The notes: generated by a model from the sequence alone, not told the origin. A stretch of DNA of 56,228 bases from Jeotgalibacillus alimentarius (GCF_000829445.1 NZ_JXRQ01000003.1:1-56228); one strand, 5' to 3'; counted from the stretch's first letter, positions 29,860-37,543 are shown. A program made the numbers and translations.

Positions 29860-30048
29860 TGTTAAAGCCCGATATCGTTTTAGCACAGCTGTTGATTGGA
29901 GCGGAAGGGGGACGACTCCAGCAGGAGAAGCGTGACAGGTGAGACCCCGCAGAAGCGTAGCTTCGAGGAGGGCCGATTGAACCGGAGCCAAAAGACGGCT
30001 CATGCGGAAAGCGTTCCCCTGCAGCGGAAATCAACAGCCACTTTAACA
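29860..30048 (+). repeat. Inverted-end intergenic element, copy 2 (189 bp)
   Basis: The ends TGTTAAAG and CTTTAACA match copy 1 at 20748. The inner 72 bp (29900-29971) is identical to copy 1, and after it the two copies differ: this copy has its own short stem (GAACCGGAGCC, GACGGCTC). It starts 23 bp after the mfd stop and ends 30 bp before the spoVT promoter. Confidence 0.82.
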
Positions 30049-30077
30049 GAGCTTTTTACAAAAACTTTTAACAAATC

Positions 30078-30106
30078 GTATAAATCTCAGGATTTGCCGG
30101 ATACTA
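30078..30106 (+). promoter_or_regulatory. Possible sigma-G promoter of spoVT
   Basis: GTATA at 30078-30082, a 17-bp spacer and GATACTA at 30100-30106 resemble the sigma-G pattern. spoVT is sigma-G dependent in B. subtilis. Confidence 0.5.
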
Positions 30107-30142
30107 TCGTTAAAAGCAGCTGTAAAAGAAGGAGAGAGTCCG

Positions 30143-30679
30143 ATGAAAGCTACTGGTATTGTGAGACGGATTGATGACCTGGGGCGAGTTGTGATCCCGA
30201 AGGAAATCAGGAGAACATTAAGGATCCGTGAGGGAGATCCGCTTGAGATCTTTGTGGACAGAGACGGGGAAATCATCCTGAAAAAATATTCACCGATTCA
30301 CGAGCTTGGCAACTTTGCAAAAGAGTATGCTGAATCACTGTATGATAGTCTTCATCATGCTGTGCTGATCTGTGACAGAGACCATTTTATCGCGGTCGCA
30401 GGCGCATCTAAAAAAGAATTTCTGAATCGCAGAATCAGTTCCCATACTGAAGAGATGATGGATGCAAGGAAAACGATGATGAAAGAAGAGTCGTTTTCAA
30501 CAGAGCTTGTCGAGCATAATGAAGAGGATCTCGCTTCACTGGCTGCCTCCCCAATTATTGCCTCAGGTGACCCGATTGGCGCAGTACTTGTATTCTCTAA
30601 AGACCATGCACTGACTGAAGTTGACTTGAAAGTCTGTGAAACAGCAGCCCGCTTTTTAGGGCGGCAGATGGAAACATGA
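30143..30679 (+). CDS. spoVT: Stage V sporulation protein T
   Basis: A 178-residue forespore transcription factor. The N-terminal AbrB-type swapped hairpin (ATGIVRRIDDLGRVVIPKEI, residues 3-50) binds DNA, and a C-terminal GAF-like domain covers ~55-178. It tunes sigma-G genes and spore germination properties. GAAGGAGAGAG precedes the ATG. It is a single-gene unit. Confidence 0.97.
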   Translation: MKATGIVRRIDDLGRVVIPKEIRRTLRIREGDPLEIFVDRDGEIILKKYSPIHELGNFAKEYAESLYDSLHHAVLICDRDHFIAVAGASKKEFLNRRISSHTEEMMDARKTMMKEESFSTELVEHNEEDLASLAASPIIASGDPIGAVLVFSKDHALTEVDLKVCETAARFLGRQMET

Positions 30680-30709
30680 CCATATCCGGTACGCCGGATA
30701 TGGTTTTTT
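30680..30709 (+). terminator. Terminator of spoVT
   Basis: CCATATCCGG and CCGGATATGG are perfect 10-bp arms around TACG, followed by TTTTTT. Confidence 0.92.
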
Positions 30710-30809
30710 ACATATAACTGCAGGCTGCGGCCTGAAAAGACATTCTTTTCACCCTTTGGTATAATAGATAATCAGTGAACGTGATCGAAGTGAAAGAGAG
30801 GGCAGCTGA

Positions 30810-32381
30810 ATGTCGCATGCTTCTCAGTCAATGATGAAAGGCGCAGCGATTTTAACATTTGCTGCGCTATTTTCAAAAGTATTAAGTGCACTCTACAGGG
30901 TGCCATTTCAAAACCTTACAGGTGATACAGGTTTTTATATTTATCAGCAGGTCTATCCTTTTTATGGGCTGTTTATTGCGCTGTGTACATATGCCTTCCC
31001 TGTTATGATCTCAAGTATCTTAATTGAGCGGGAGCATGAACGTAAAAGAGTATTAAAACTGATGACGCTGTTTTTGACCGGAATCGGATTTTTGCTGTTT
31101 CTCATCCTTTATACAGGAGCGGGTCTGATCGCAGATTTTATGGGAGATCCGGAATTACAGCCGCTTATTGCCCTTTCAGCATGGCCATTTTTGTTGCTGC
31201 CGCTGTTATCAGCAGGTAAGGGGTGGTTTCAGTCGCAAAGCAATATGATCCCGTCAGCGGCCGCCCAGGCGGTTGAACAGACGGTCAGAGTCATTGTTAT
31301 CCTTGCTGCTGCATTCATCCTGACAGGCAGCGGAGCTTCACTTTATACAGTCGGAGAAGGTGCGGTAGCCGGTTCAATTGCCGGCGTTACAGCAGGTATT
31401 GTTGTATTACTCTTTTTTGCTCGCAGACAATTCTCGGGGGACAAACAGCCTCTGAAGCTGCAAAAAGGGGATCTGTCTCTGCTGAAAATATTACTGGTCA
31501 GGGGAACAGCGGTTGCAATGGTCAGTATGCTGCTTGTGCTGTATCAGCTTGTTGATGCATTAAATTTGTATTCGCTGCTGACAGGATACGCCGGGGATGC
31601 CGGTGAAGCGAAAAGTTTAAAAGGCATCTACGACAGAGGACAGCCGATCATTCAGATGGGCGTTGTAGCCGCTACTTCTCTCTCGCTGGCGATTGTCCCG
31701 GTGATCGCTGCTGATTATGAGAGAGGCAGGCATGATCAGGTAAGACGTAAAGCATCCCTGGCATTGAAAATGGGACTCGTATTTGGTGCAGCGGCCTGTG
31801 CGGGACTGATCAGTATTATGAGTCCGCTGAACACATTTTTATTTCAAAATAATGATGGCAACGCTGTTTTATCCATACTCACACTCTCTGTCTTACTCAC
31901 ATCAGTGATTGTAACGGTAAATGCTGTCTTACAGGGAACGGGCAGTTATCATACGGCAGCGTGGGTGGCGGCGTTCAGTATATTAGTAAAGTATGGTTTG
32001 AATATGGTTCTGGTTCCACACATGGGAACCGGCGGCGCAGCAATTGCGACTGTTTTATCATTAGCAGCAGTTGCAGCTGCACTGATCGTAAAGTTCTACC
32101 TGAAAGTCGGCTTGCGGCTTGGGAAGCCTTTTTATATCAGGCTTTCATCAGGGCTTGCCGTCATGGCGGCGGGTGTGACAGCTTTACTTATGATCTGGAC
32201 ACCTGAGACGCGGTTATCGGCGGGACTTGCTTCTGTAACCGCATCAATTGCCGGCGCTTACTTATTTTTTATCAGCAGCTGGTCCACCAGCTTATTTACA
32301 AATGACGAGCTTGGTCAGATTCCGCTTGGCCGGAAAATTGACCGTTTATTTGGCAGAAGGATAGAGAAAGGGGCAGATTAA
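30810..32381 (+). CDS. yabM: MOP-superfamily lipid/polysaccharide flippase YabM (SpoVB-like)
   Basis: A 523-residue integral membrane protein with about 14 predicted transmembrane helices, of the polysaccharide biosynthesis/MATE-like (MOP) group that includes SpoVB and MurJ relatives. The N-terminal KGAAILTFAALFSKVLSALY and PFQNLTGDTG motifs are typical. It probably flips a lipid-linked precursor; the substrate is not known. A TATAAT near 30763 may be its promoter. It is followed one base later by yabN. Confidence 0.88.
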   Translation: MSHASQSMMKGAAILTFAALFSKVLSALYRVPFQNLTGDTGFYIYQQVYPFYGLFIALCTYAFPVMISSILIEREHERKRVLKLMTLFLTGIGFLLFLILYTGAGLIADFMGDPELQPLIALSAWPFLLLPLLSAGKGWFQSQSNMIPSAAAQAVEQTVRVIVILAAAFILTGSGASLYTVGEGAVAGSIAGVTAGIVVLLFFARRQFSGDKQPLKLQKGDLSLLKILLVRGTAVAMVSMLLVLYQLVDALNLYSLLTGYAGDAGEAKSLKGIYDRGQPIIQMGVVAATSLSLAIVPVIAADYERGRHDQVRRKASLALKMGLVFGAAACAGLISIMSPLNTFLFQNNDGNAVLSILTLSVLLTSVIVTVNAVLQGTGSYHTAAWVAAFSILVKYGLNMVLVPHMGTGGAAIATVLSLAAVAAALIVKFYLKVGLRLGKPFYIRLSSGLAVMAAGVTALLMIWTPETRLSAGLASVTASIAGAYLFFISSWSTSLFTNDELGQIPLGRKIDRLFGRRIEKGAD

Positions 32382-32382
32382 T

Positions 32383-33840
32383 TTGAAACAGATTACAGTG
32401 ATCGGTCTTGGTGCAGGAGACCTTAATCAGCTGCCGCTTGGCATATATAAAAGGCTGACAGCAGCCAAAAAACTGTTTGTACGTACTGCAGAACATCCCG
32501 TGCTGACTGAACTGTCAGCAGAAGGTGTCGTCTATGAGTCTTTTGATGAGATCTATGAAGCGCATGACCAGTTTGAAGCGGTCTATCAGCACATTACTGA
32601 CAAGCTTGTGCAGTTAGCGGCAGAAGAGCCAGTTTTATACGCTGTTCCCGGTCATCCGCTCGTAGCGGAGCAGACAGTACAAAATCTTCTTGCGCTTCAC
32701 AAAGAAGGAGAGATCAGTGTCACAATTGAAGGCGGACAGAGCTTTTTGGACCCGCTTTTTACAGCAGCCGGCTTTGATCCTGTAGACGGCTTTCAGCTGC
32801 TTGACGGCACGGCGCTCGAGAGTGAATCCATTAAGCCTGAACAGCACGTCATCATCGGACAGGTATACGACGGCATGACAGCTTCTGACGTCAAGCTCGA
32901 ACTGATGAATAAATATCCCGATGAGCATCTTGTAAAAGTGATCACAGCAGCCGGTTCCAAGGCAGAAGAGATCCGCACAGTGAAGCTGTATGAACTCGAT
33001 CACGGCATGACGCTCTCAAACCTGACGAGTGTTTATGTACCGCCGCTTGAACATGAAAAAGACTTCTACGGGGAATTTTCAAAGCTGAGAGAAATCATTT
33101 CGATCCTGCGAAGCCCTGTAGGCTGCCCGTGGGACCGTGAGCAGACACATGAATCACTCAAGCGTTATCTGATCGAGGAAACATATGAGTTCCTTGAAGC
33201 CGTGGACCGCAGAGATATAGATGACATGATCGATGAGCTTGGAGATGTCCTGCTGCAGGTTATGCTGCATGCGCAAATTGGTGAAGATGACGGCTATTTT
33301 GATATCAGAGATGTTATTCAGAGCGTCTCATCTAAAATGGTCCGCCGGCACCCGCATGTATTTGCAGATGCCAAAGCAGATACAGCAGATGACGTGAATG
33401 ACCGCTGGCAGAAAATCAAAGAAGAGGAAAATGGCGGTGCACCGTCAAGGTTACTTGATAAAGCAGGAACCGGACTGCCGGCACTGATCCAGGCTTATGA
33501 GATTCAAAAGAAAGCGGCAAAGGCAGGATTTGACTGGGACGATCATGCTGACGCCTGGGATAAATTCGAAGAAGAATGGCAGGAGTTTCAGGAGGAAGTG
33601 GCCAATGGCAATAAAGAAGCCAGCCTTCAGGAGTTTGGCGACGTTCTGTTTGCACTGGTAAATGTATCAAGATTCCATGGTATTTTCCCAGAAGAAGCAC
33701 TGGTCATGGCAAATCAGAAATTTATCAGCCGTTTTCAATTTGTCGAAGACAGGGTAAATGAATCAGGAAAGCCTTTTGGCGCATTCAGCCTTGGTGAGCT
33801 GGATGAATTCTGGAAACAGGCAAAACAACACGGATTATAA
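32383..33840 (+). CDS. yabN: Fusion of tetrapyrrole methylase domain and MazG pyrophosphohydrolase (YabN)
   Basis: A 485-residue protein with two domains. Residues 1-~225 have the SAM-dependent tetrapyrrole methylase fold (VIGLGAGDLNQLPLG, YAVPGHPLVAEQTVQ). Residues ~230-485 contain two MazG repeats with metal-binding acidic motifs (EETYEFLEAVDRRD, DELGDVLLQV). The MazG part hydrolyses NTPs and is thought to remove non-canonical nucleotides. The fusion is normal for Firmicutes. The TTG at 32383 has AGAAAGGGG upstream. Confidence 0.94.
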   Translation: MKQITVIGLGAGDLNQLPLGIYKRLTAAKKLFVRTAEHPVLTELSAEGVVYESFDEIYEAHDQFEAVYQHITDKLVQLAAEEPVLYAVPGHPLVAEQTVQNLLALHKEGEISVTIEGGQSFLDPLFTAAGFDPVDGFQLLDGTALESESIKPEQHVIIGQVYDGMTASDVKLELMNKYPDEHLVKVITAAGSKAEEIRTVKLYELDHGMTLSNLTSVYVPPLEHEKDFYGEFSKLREIISILRSPVGCPWDREQTHESLKRYLIEETYEFLEAVDRRDIDDMIDELGDVLLQVMLHAQIGEDDGYFDIRDVIQSVSSKMVRRHPHVFADAKADTADDVNDRWQKIKEEENGGAPSRLLDKAGTGLPALIQAYEIQKKAAKAGFDWDDHADAWDKFEEEWQEFQEEVANGNKEASLQEFGDVLFALVNVSRFHGIFPEEALVMANQKFISRFQFVEDRVNESGKPFGAFSLGELDEFWKQAKQHGL

Positions 33841-33853
33841 AGGAGCAGATCAT

Positions 33854-34114
33854 ATGCGTTTGGATAAATTCTTAAAAGTATCGCGTCTCATTAAGCGGAG
33901 AACCCTTGCAAAGGAAGTCGCAGACCAGGGACGCATTCAGATCAATGGCAATACGGCCAAAGCAAGTGCGACAGTGAAAGAAGGCGATGAGCTGGTGATC
34001 CGTTTTGGCCAGCGTATTGTCACACTGTCAGTCGACCGCCTGATGGAAACGACTAAAAAAGAAGAAGCGGGCACGATGTATACGATTAAAAAAGAAGAAA
34101 GAGTCAACGAATAA
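33854..34114 (+). CDS. rqcP: S4-domain ribosome quality control factor RqcP (YabO)
   Basis: An 86-residue S4 RNA-binding protein; the S4 motif is RLDKFLKVSRLIKRRTLAKEVADQGRIQINGN. In B. subtilis RqcP assists RqcH in adding C-terminal alanine tails on stalled nascent chains on the 60S-equivalent subunit. AAAGGAGCAG precedes the ATG at 33854; the gene follows yabN by 13 bp. Confidence 0.94.
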   Translation: MRLDKFLKVSRLIKRRTLAKEVADQGRIQINGNTAKASATVKEGDELVIRFGQRIVTLSVDRLMETTKKEEAGTMYTIKKEERVNE

Positions 34115-34136
34115 ATCACCTTCACCGGCATAAAAT
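34109..34136 (+). promoter_or_regulatory. Possible sigma-E promoter of yabP-yabQ
   Basis: GAATAAA at 34109-34115, a 13-bp spacer and CATAAAAT at 34129-34136 resemble the mother-cell sigma-E pattern (KMATATT, CATAnnnT). yabP is sigma-E dependent in B. subtilis. Confidence 0.45.
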
Positions 34137-34172
34137 GAATTAAGGTTTTTCAATTCATTGCGGGGTGAAGAC

Positions 34173-34451
34173 ATGCCAGTTGAGCAAAAACGCCATCACG
34201 AAGTCCGTATGACGGGAAGAGAAGATATGTCAGTCACTGGTGTGAAACAGCTTGAGCGCTTTGATCAGGATGAATTTCTGATTGAAACCGTCGAAGGTGA
34301 GCTTTCTGTGAAGGGGAGCGGCCTGAAGCTTGTGAATCTGGATCTTGATAAAGGGGTGGTGTCATTAAAAGGGAAAGTAGACCACGTCCTTTATCTCGAC
34401 AGCGTCAGTAAAGAAGCTTCAAAAGGTCTGCTGGGTAAACTGTTTAAATGA
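34173..34451 (+). CDS. yabP: Sporulation protein YabP
   Basis: A 92-residue YabP/YqfC family protein needed for sporulation in B. subtilis; the biochemical role is unknown. HEVRMTGREDMSVTGVKQL and the beta-rich GELSVKGSGLKLVNLDLDKG repeat are conserved. The ATG at 34173 follows GGGGTG. The stop overlaps the yabQ start. Confidence 0.93.
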   Translation: MPVEQKRHHEVRMTGREDMSVTGVKQLERFDQDEFLIETVEGELSVKGSGLKLVNLDLDKGVVSLKGKVDHVLYLDSVSKEASKGLLGKLFK

Positions 34452-34966
34452 TCGTGGAAGAACAGTTTCGCATTTTTCTTTCAATGATGGCTGCCGGTTT
34501 TTTTACCGGTTTTTGTGTCACGTGTCATGAACGCTTTATCATAAAAGGAAAAATGGGCATATGGCGCTTCTTCCCAGATCTGATTTTCTGGCTTGGACAA
34601 GCGCTGATGATTTTTTTAATTCTCTTTATGTTAAATGGGGCTGAACTGCGCTTTTATATGATCGTATCGCTCCTGATTGGCTTTACGCTTTTCTGGAAAC
34701 TGGCAAGGACTCTCACGCTCAGTATATTGAATTGGCTGGCGTGGCTGACTGTTAAAACCATCACAATTTTACTGCTGCCTTTTAAATGGATGTGGCTGCT
34801 GTTACTGCTGATCTTAAGCGGTATATGGCGCCTGCTATCACTGTTGGGTAGGCCTTTTCACCCGATTTCACTGTTTCTTCAAAAAAAAGCGTCAATTCTT
34901 GCGAAAAAGATAAAAATATGGCTTAATCTGTTATATAATAAGATAAATAACAGGTATGATCACTAA
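34448..34966 (+). CDS. yabQ: Spore cortex biosynthesis protein YabQ
   Basis: A 172-residue polytopic membrane protein with four or five hydrophobic segments, the first at ~9-25 (FLSMMAAGFFTGFC). In B. subtilis YabQ localises to the outer forespore membrane and is needed for cortex formation. It overlaps yabP (ATGA), so the two are translated together. The C-terminal tail is basic. Confidence 0.92.
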   Translation: MIVEEQFRIFLSMMAAGFFTGFCVTCHERFIIKGKMGIWRFFPDLIFWLGQALMIFLILFMLNGAELRFYMIVSLLIGFTLFWKLARTLTLSILNWLAWLTVKTITILLLPFKWMWLLLLLILSGIWRLLSLLGRPFHPISLFLQKKASILAKKIKIWLNLLYNKINNRYDH

Positions 34967-34994
34967 TTGACGCGAAGGAGGTAAGCAGCTATAT

Positions 34995-35402
34995 ATGGAA
35001 AAGCCGCGCAGGAACGTGACGTCCCTTGACAATCAGTATACAGCAGAGCGGGAAAGAAACGAATCTAACCGCCAGTCCCACAAAAAGAGACTCGCCAGAC
35101 GCCTGACTGCCTTTTTTATCATGGCGGCTACAGTAAGTGGCGTGCTGATCTCATCAATGGTGACGCAGGCCAGTGTACTCGAGGACAAACAAAACGAAAA
35201 AGCACAACTTGAAGAAAAAATTGTCGAACTTGGAAAACAGGAAGATCATTTAAGAAATGAAATTATTAAGCTGAATGATGATGAATACATAGCCAAGCTT
35301 GCAAGAAGAGATTATTTCCTCTCTGAAAGCGGAGAGATCATCTTCACTATCCCGGAAGACCAGCCTGCAGCGAGAAAAGAGCAGAATGATCCGACAGAAT
35401 AA
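34995..35402 (+). CDS. divIC: Cell division protein DivIC
   Basis: A 135-residue bitopic septum protein of the FtsB/DivIC family: basic cytoplasmic N terminus (1-35), one transmembrane helix (~36-56), an extracytoplasmic coiled coil (~58-95, EKAQLEEKIVELGKQEDHL) and a short acidic tail with YIAKLARRDYFLSESGE. It forms the FtsL-DivIB-DivIC complex. AAGGAGG lies 12 bases before the ATG. Confidence 0.95.
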   Translation: MEKPRRNVTSLDNQYTAERERNESNRQSHKKRLARRLTAFFIMAATVSGVLISSMVTQASVLEDKQNEKAQLEEKIVELGKQEDHLRNEIIKLNDDEYIAKLARRDYFLSESGEIIFTIPEDQPAARKEQNDPTE

Positions 35403-35456
35403 TGCGTAGTAAAGTAAGGTCATTTCATCAAAGCAAAAAAATAAAAACAGCAGATT

Positions 35457-35486
35457 GAGTGTCACGATGTTGACACTCTTTTTTCT
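35457..35486 (+). terminator. Terminator of divIC
   Basis: GAGTGTCA and TGACACTC pair around CGATGT, followed by TTTTTTTC. The 3' arm contains the -35 box of the next promoter. Confidence 0.87.
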
Positions 35487-35499
35487 GTTTGGCTATAAT
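35470..35499 (+). promoter_or_regulatory. Sigma-A promoter of yabR, overlapping the divIC terminator
   Basis: TTGACA at 35470-35475, an 18-bp spacer and TATAAT at 35494-35499. Confidence 0.7.
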
Positions 35500-35548
35500 G
35501 GGAAGTAAGGTCTATTTTTTATTTATTCTAAGGAGGATCATTTTTTTT

Positions 35549-35992
35549 ATGTCAATCGAAGTAGGCAGCAAAGTAAAGGGTAAAGTGACTGGGATCACTA
35601 ATTTCGGGGCGTTTGTTGAATTGCCGGGCGGTTCAACAGGGCTGGTACACATCAGTGAAGTTGCGGATAATTATGTTAAGGACATCAATGACCATCTGAC
35701 AGTTGGGGACGAAGTCGAAGTAAAAGTCCTGAACGTAGAGAGTGATGGCAAAATCGGCTTATCAATCCGTAAAGCAAAAGATCAGCCACAGCAAAGTCAA
35801 AGCCGCCCTCGGCCGAATCGTGGGAACGATCAGCGCGGTGGAGGCCGTGGAGGAAACTCGAGTGCACCGCCACGCGCAGAGAATTTCGAACAAAAGATGG
35901 CTCGTTTCCTAAAGGATAGTGAAGACCGTCTGACTTCTCTTAAGCGCCACACAGAATCAAAACGCGGTGGACGCGGAGCGAAAAAAGGTTAA
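35549..35992 (+). CDS. yabR: S1 RNA-binding domain protein YabR
   Basis: A 147-residue protein. The N-terminal S1 domain (1-~75: GSKVKGKVTGITNFGAFVEL, GLVHISEVADNYV, GKIGLSIRKAKD) resembles the C-terminal domain of polynucleotide phosphorylase and GSP13. The rest is a low-complexity Gln/Arg/Gly-rich linker (~80-110) and a basic tail. It is probably an RNA- or ribosome-associated protein. AAGGAGGA is 11 bases from the ATG. Confidence 0.92.
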   Translation: MSIEVGSKVKGKVTGITNFGAFVELPGGSTGLVHISEVADNYVKDINDHLTVGDEVEVKVLNVESDGKIGLSIRKAKDQPQQSQSRPRPNRGNDQRGGGRGGNSSAPPRAENFEQKMARFLKDSEDRLTSLKRHTESKRGGRGAKKG

Positions 35993-36051
35993 TAGCTGCC
36001 GAAAGTCATTATAAAAAGGCATCAATTACAGTGATCATACGATAGATATAC

Positions 36052-36085
36052 AACCGGTGTGCAGATATGCATGCCGGTTTTTTTA
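36052..36085 (+). terminator. Terminator of yabR
   Basis: AACCGG, an inner TGCA/TGCA pair and CCGGTT, followed by TTTTTTT. Confidence 0.82.
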
Positions 36086-36165
36086 TATACCCGGATGTAA
36101 AATAGAGGAATAAAGATACCAGTGTCGAAGTGGATATGAGTGAACAACCTGAGGAGGTAAATAAA

Positions 36166-36615
36166 ATGACAATTGATGAATGGCTTGATGAACATAATCA
36201 GCAGTATTTTTCATGGCTTGAAGGGTTAAGAGGAATGGATCGCGCAGCATTCTTTCAGCCGGTTTCAGAGGGGAAATGGTCTCCTGCAGCGATTGTGATG
36301 CATATGGCTGCCTGGGATCATTACACGCTTGATAAGAGAATCCCACACATTAGTGAAGGCGTGAAGCTCGAAAAGAATCCTGACTTTCAGAAATTCAATG
36401 AGCAGGCATGGAAAAAGGCTGATAGCGGCCTGAGTCAAAGTGATATTATTGACGAAGCCAGAAATGAACGGGAACTTTTAATGGAGACTGTCCGTACAAT
36501 GGATAAGGACAAGCTGAATGCAGGATTTTCAATCGGGGATGAATCATTGACTTTAAAAGGGTATATCACAGATTTCGCGTGGCATGATCAACATCATATG
36601 AAACAGATTAACTGA
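36166..36615 (+). CDS. DinB-like four-helix bundle protein
   Basis: A 149-residue protein with the DinB/DfsB (YfiT-like) four-helix layout. The three histidines expected to bind a metal are in MHMAAWDH and DQHHMKQ. GKWSPAAIVMHMAAWDHY is the typical first-helix motif. Such proteins often transfer or use bacillithiol or mycothiol, but the substrate here is unknown. It starts after GAGGAGG. It lies between yabR and the tRNA genes, where B. subtilis has no equivalent, and is followed 18 bp later by a small membrane gene. Confidence 0.8.
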   Translation: MTIDEWLDEHNQQYFSWLEGLRGMDRAAFFQPVSEGKWSPAAIVMHMAAWDHYTLDKRIPHISEGVKLEKNPDFQKFNEQAWKKADSGLSQSDIIDEARNERELLMETVRTMDKDKLNAGFSIGDESLTLKGYITDFAWHDQHHMKQIN

Positions 36616-36633
36616 CAAAGGAGGGTGCAGAGT

Positions 36634-36867
36634 ATGGATATTGTTGGGCTGGTAGCAGTTGTAATGGTGTTTTCGGTCCCTTTGACAGCGATTATGACGA
36701 CACATTTTCGCAAACAGACGCAGTCAAAGCATCAGATCATCGACAAACAGCTTGAGCTTGAGAAGCTGAAGCATGAGAATTACATGCTCGAGACGGAAAA
36801 GCTGCGACTTGAGCTGGATTTGCGTCAGGGGATTAAGATGGAAGATGATTATAAGCGGCTGAGTTAG
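36634..36867 (+). CDS. Small membrane-anchored coiled-coil protein, function unknown
   Basis: A 77-residue protein: one N-terminal transmembrane helix (~3-24, VGLVAVVMVFSVPLTAIMTT), a basic junction, then a charged coiled coil (~30-70, KQLELEKLKHENYMLETEKL). The layout recalls small phage-shock PspB-like or scaffold proteins, but no family is recognised with confidence. AAAGGAGGG eight bases before the ATG supports expression; a GTG at 36625 is too close to it. It is probably co-transcribed with the DinB-like gene. Confidence 0.75.
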   Translation: MDIVGLVAVVMVFSVPLTAIMTTHFRKQTQSKHQIIDKQLELEKLKHENYMLETEKLRLELDLRQGIKMEDDYKRLS

Positions 36868-36876
36868 ATAGTGAAG

Positions 36877-36908
36877 ACAGTACGGGGATGGACTCCGTGC
36901 TGTTTTTT
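36877..36908 (+). terminator. Terminator after the DinB-like and coiled-coil genes
   Basis: ACAGTACGG and CCGTGCTGT pair with wobbles, followed by TTTTT. Confidence 0.78.
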
Positions 36909-36997
36909 GGTTTTACCGGGGGGTGGCATGGTGTGCAACGGGTGAGTGAAATTTGCCTGGAAGGCTGAGTGTGGTCCAAGAGGGGGTTTTATTTCTA

Positions 36998-37175
36998 TGA
37001 GCTTTTGAGTTAATTAAGTGACCTTTTGGAATAATTGCGTCAGCTTTAGCGATTATTCTCTCACCTTTCAGGTCGATTCGATATGCCATGATTCATTCGC
37101 TCATCTTAAAGGTTAATTCTATCACCAATTTCATTATTCAATCATGTCGACTATTTATTCTATCACCTTTTTTCT
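36998..37175 (+). repeat. Degenerate 21-bp array, core TCACCTTTT (copy 2)
   Basis: Units start at 36998, 37019, 37040, 37061, 37082 (decayed), 37101, 37122, 37142 and 37163. Steps are 21, 21, 21, 21, 19, 21, 20 and 21. Examples are TGACCTTTTGGAATAATTGC and TCATCTTAAAGGTTAATTCT. The consensus matches the array at 18287. The gap 36909-37389 holds only this array and one hairpin element. Confidence 0.8.
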
Positions 37176-37225
37176 AAGGCCGTTGCCCGTTGCATAGAAA
37201 AAACGCCCGTCCAGCTCCCAGACCT

Positions 37226-37386
37226 GAGTCTGTCGGAGCTAAACGAGCGCCTTTCACTTTTCTGATGTCTAGCTGCAGTGGGCAGCTCCTCGAGTCATAA
37301 GCCACAATGAGAAAATGGAGAAGTTCGCCCATTTCTCTCATTGCGTCTTATGCTTGTCGGAGCTAACCGCCCACTTTCACTTTTCT
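37226..37386 (+). repeat. Hairpin repeat element D (with truncated copy in front)
   Basis: A full ~120-bp copy at 37263-37386 and the 3' end of another at 37226-37261. The stem is CATAAG (37296), CAATGAGA (37305) and AATGG (37314) with CCATT (37329), TCTCATTG (37336) and CTTATG (37347). Compared with element A, GG in one arm and CC in the other have become AA and TT. It lies 4 bp past the 3' end of the tRNA-Glu gene and might serve as its terminator. Confidence 0.8.
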
Positions 37387-37389
37387 ATA

Positions 37390-37461
37390 TGACCCGTACG
37401 GGATTCGAACCCGTGTTACCGCCGTGAAAGGGCGGTGTCTTAACCACTTGACCAACGGGCC
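37390..37461 (-). tRNA. tRNA-Glu (UUC)
   Basis: A 72-base cloverleaf on the minus strand starts GGCCCGTTGGTC and ends CGGGTCA. The anticodon loop is CTTTCAC with TTC as anticodon, between CCGCC and GGCGG. The T loop is TTCGAAT. No CCA is encoded. It follows tRNA-Met by 5 bp. Confidence 0.96.
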
Positions 37462-37466
37462 TCGTA

Positions 37467-37543
37467 TGGTGGCGGCAGAGGGGATCGAACCCCCGACCTC
37501 ACGGGTATGAACCGTACGCTCTAGCCAGCTGAGCTACGCCGCC
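37467..37543 (-). tRNA. tRNA-Met (CAU), elongator type
   Basis: A 77-base gene on the minus strand starting GGCGGCGTAGCTCAG, including an encoded CCA. The anticodon loop is TTCATAC (CAT). It matches the elongator tRNA-Met beside tRNA-Glu and upstream of spoIIE in B. subtilis. Confidence 0.95.

Noticed and set aside
36625-36867. GTG at 36625 as start of the small membrane protein
   Set aside because: The Shine-Dalgarno AAAGGAGGG overlaps it; the ATG at 36634 is correctly spaced.
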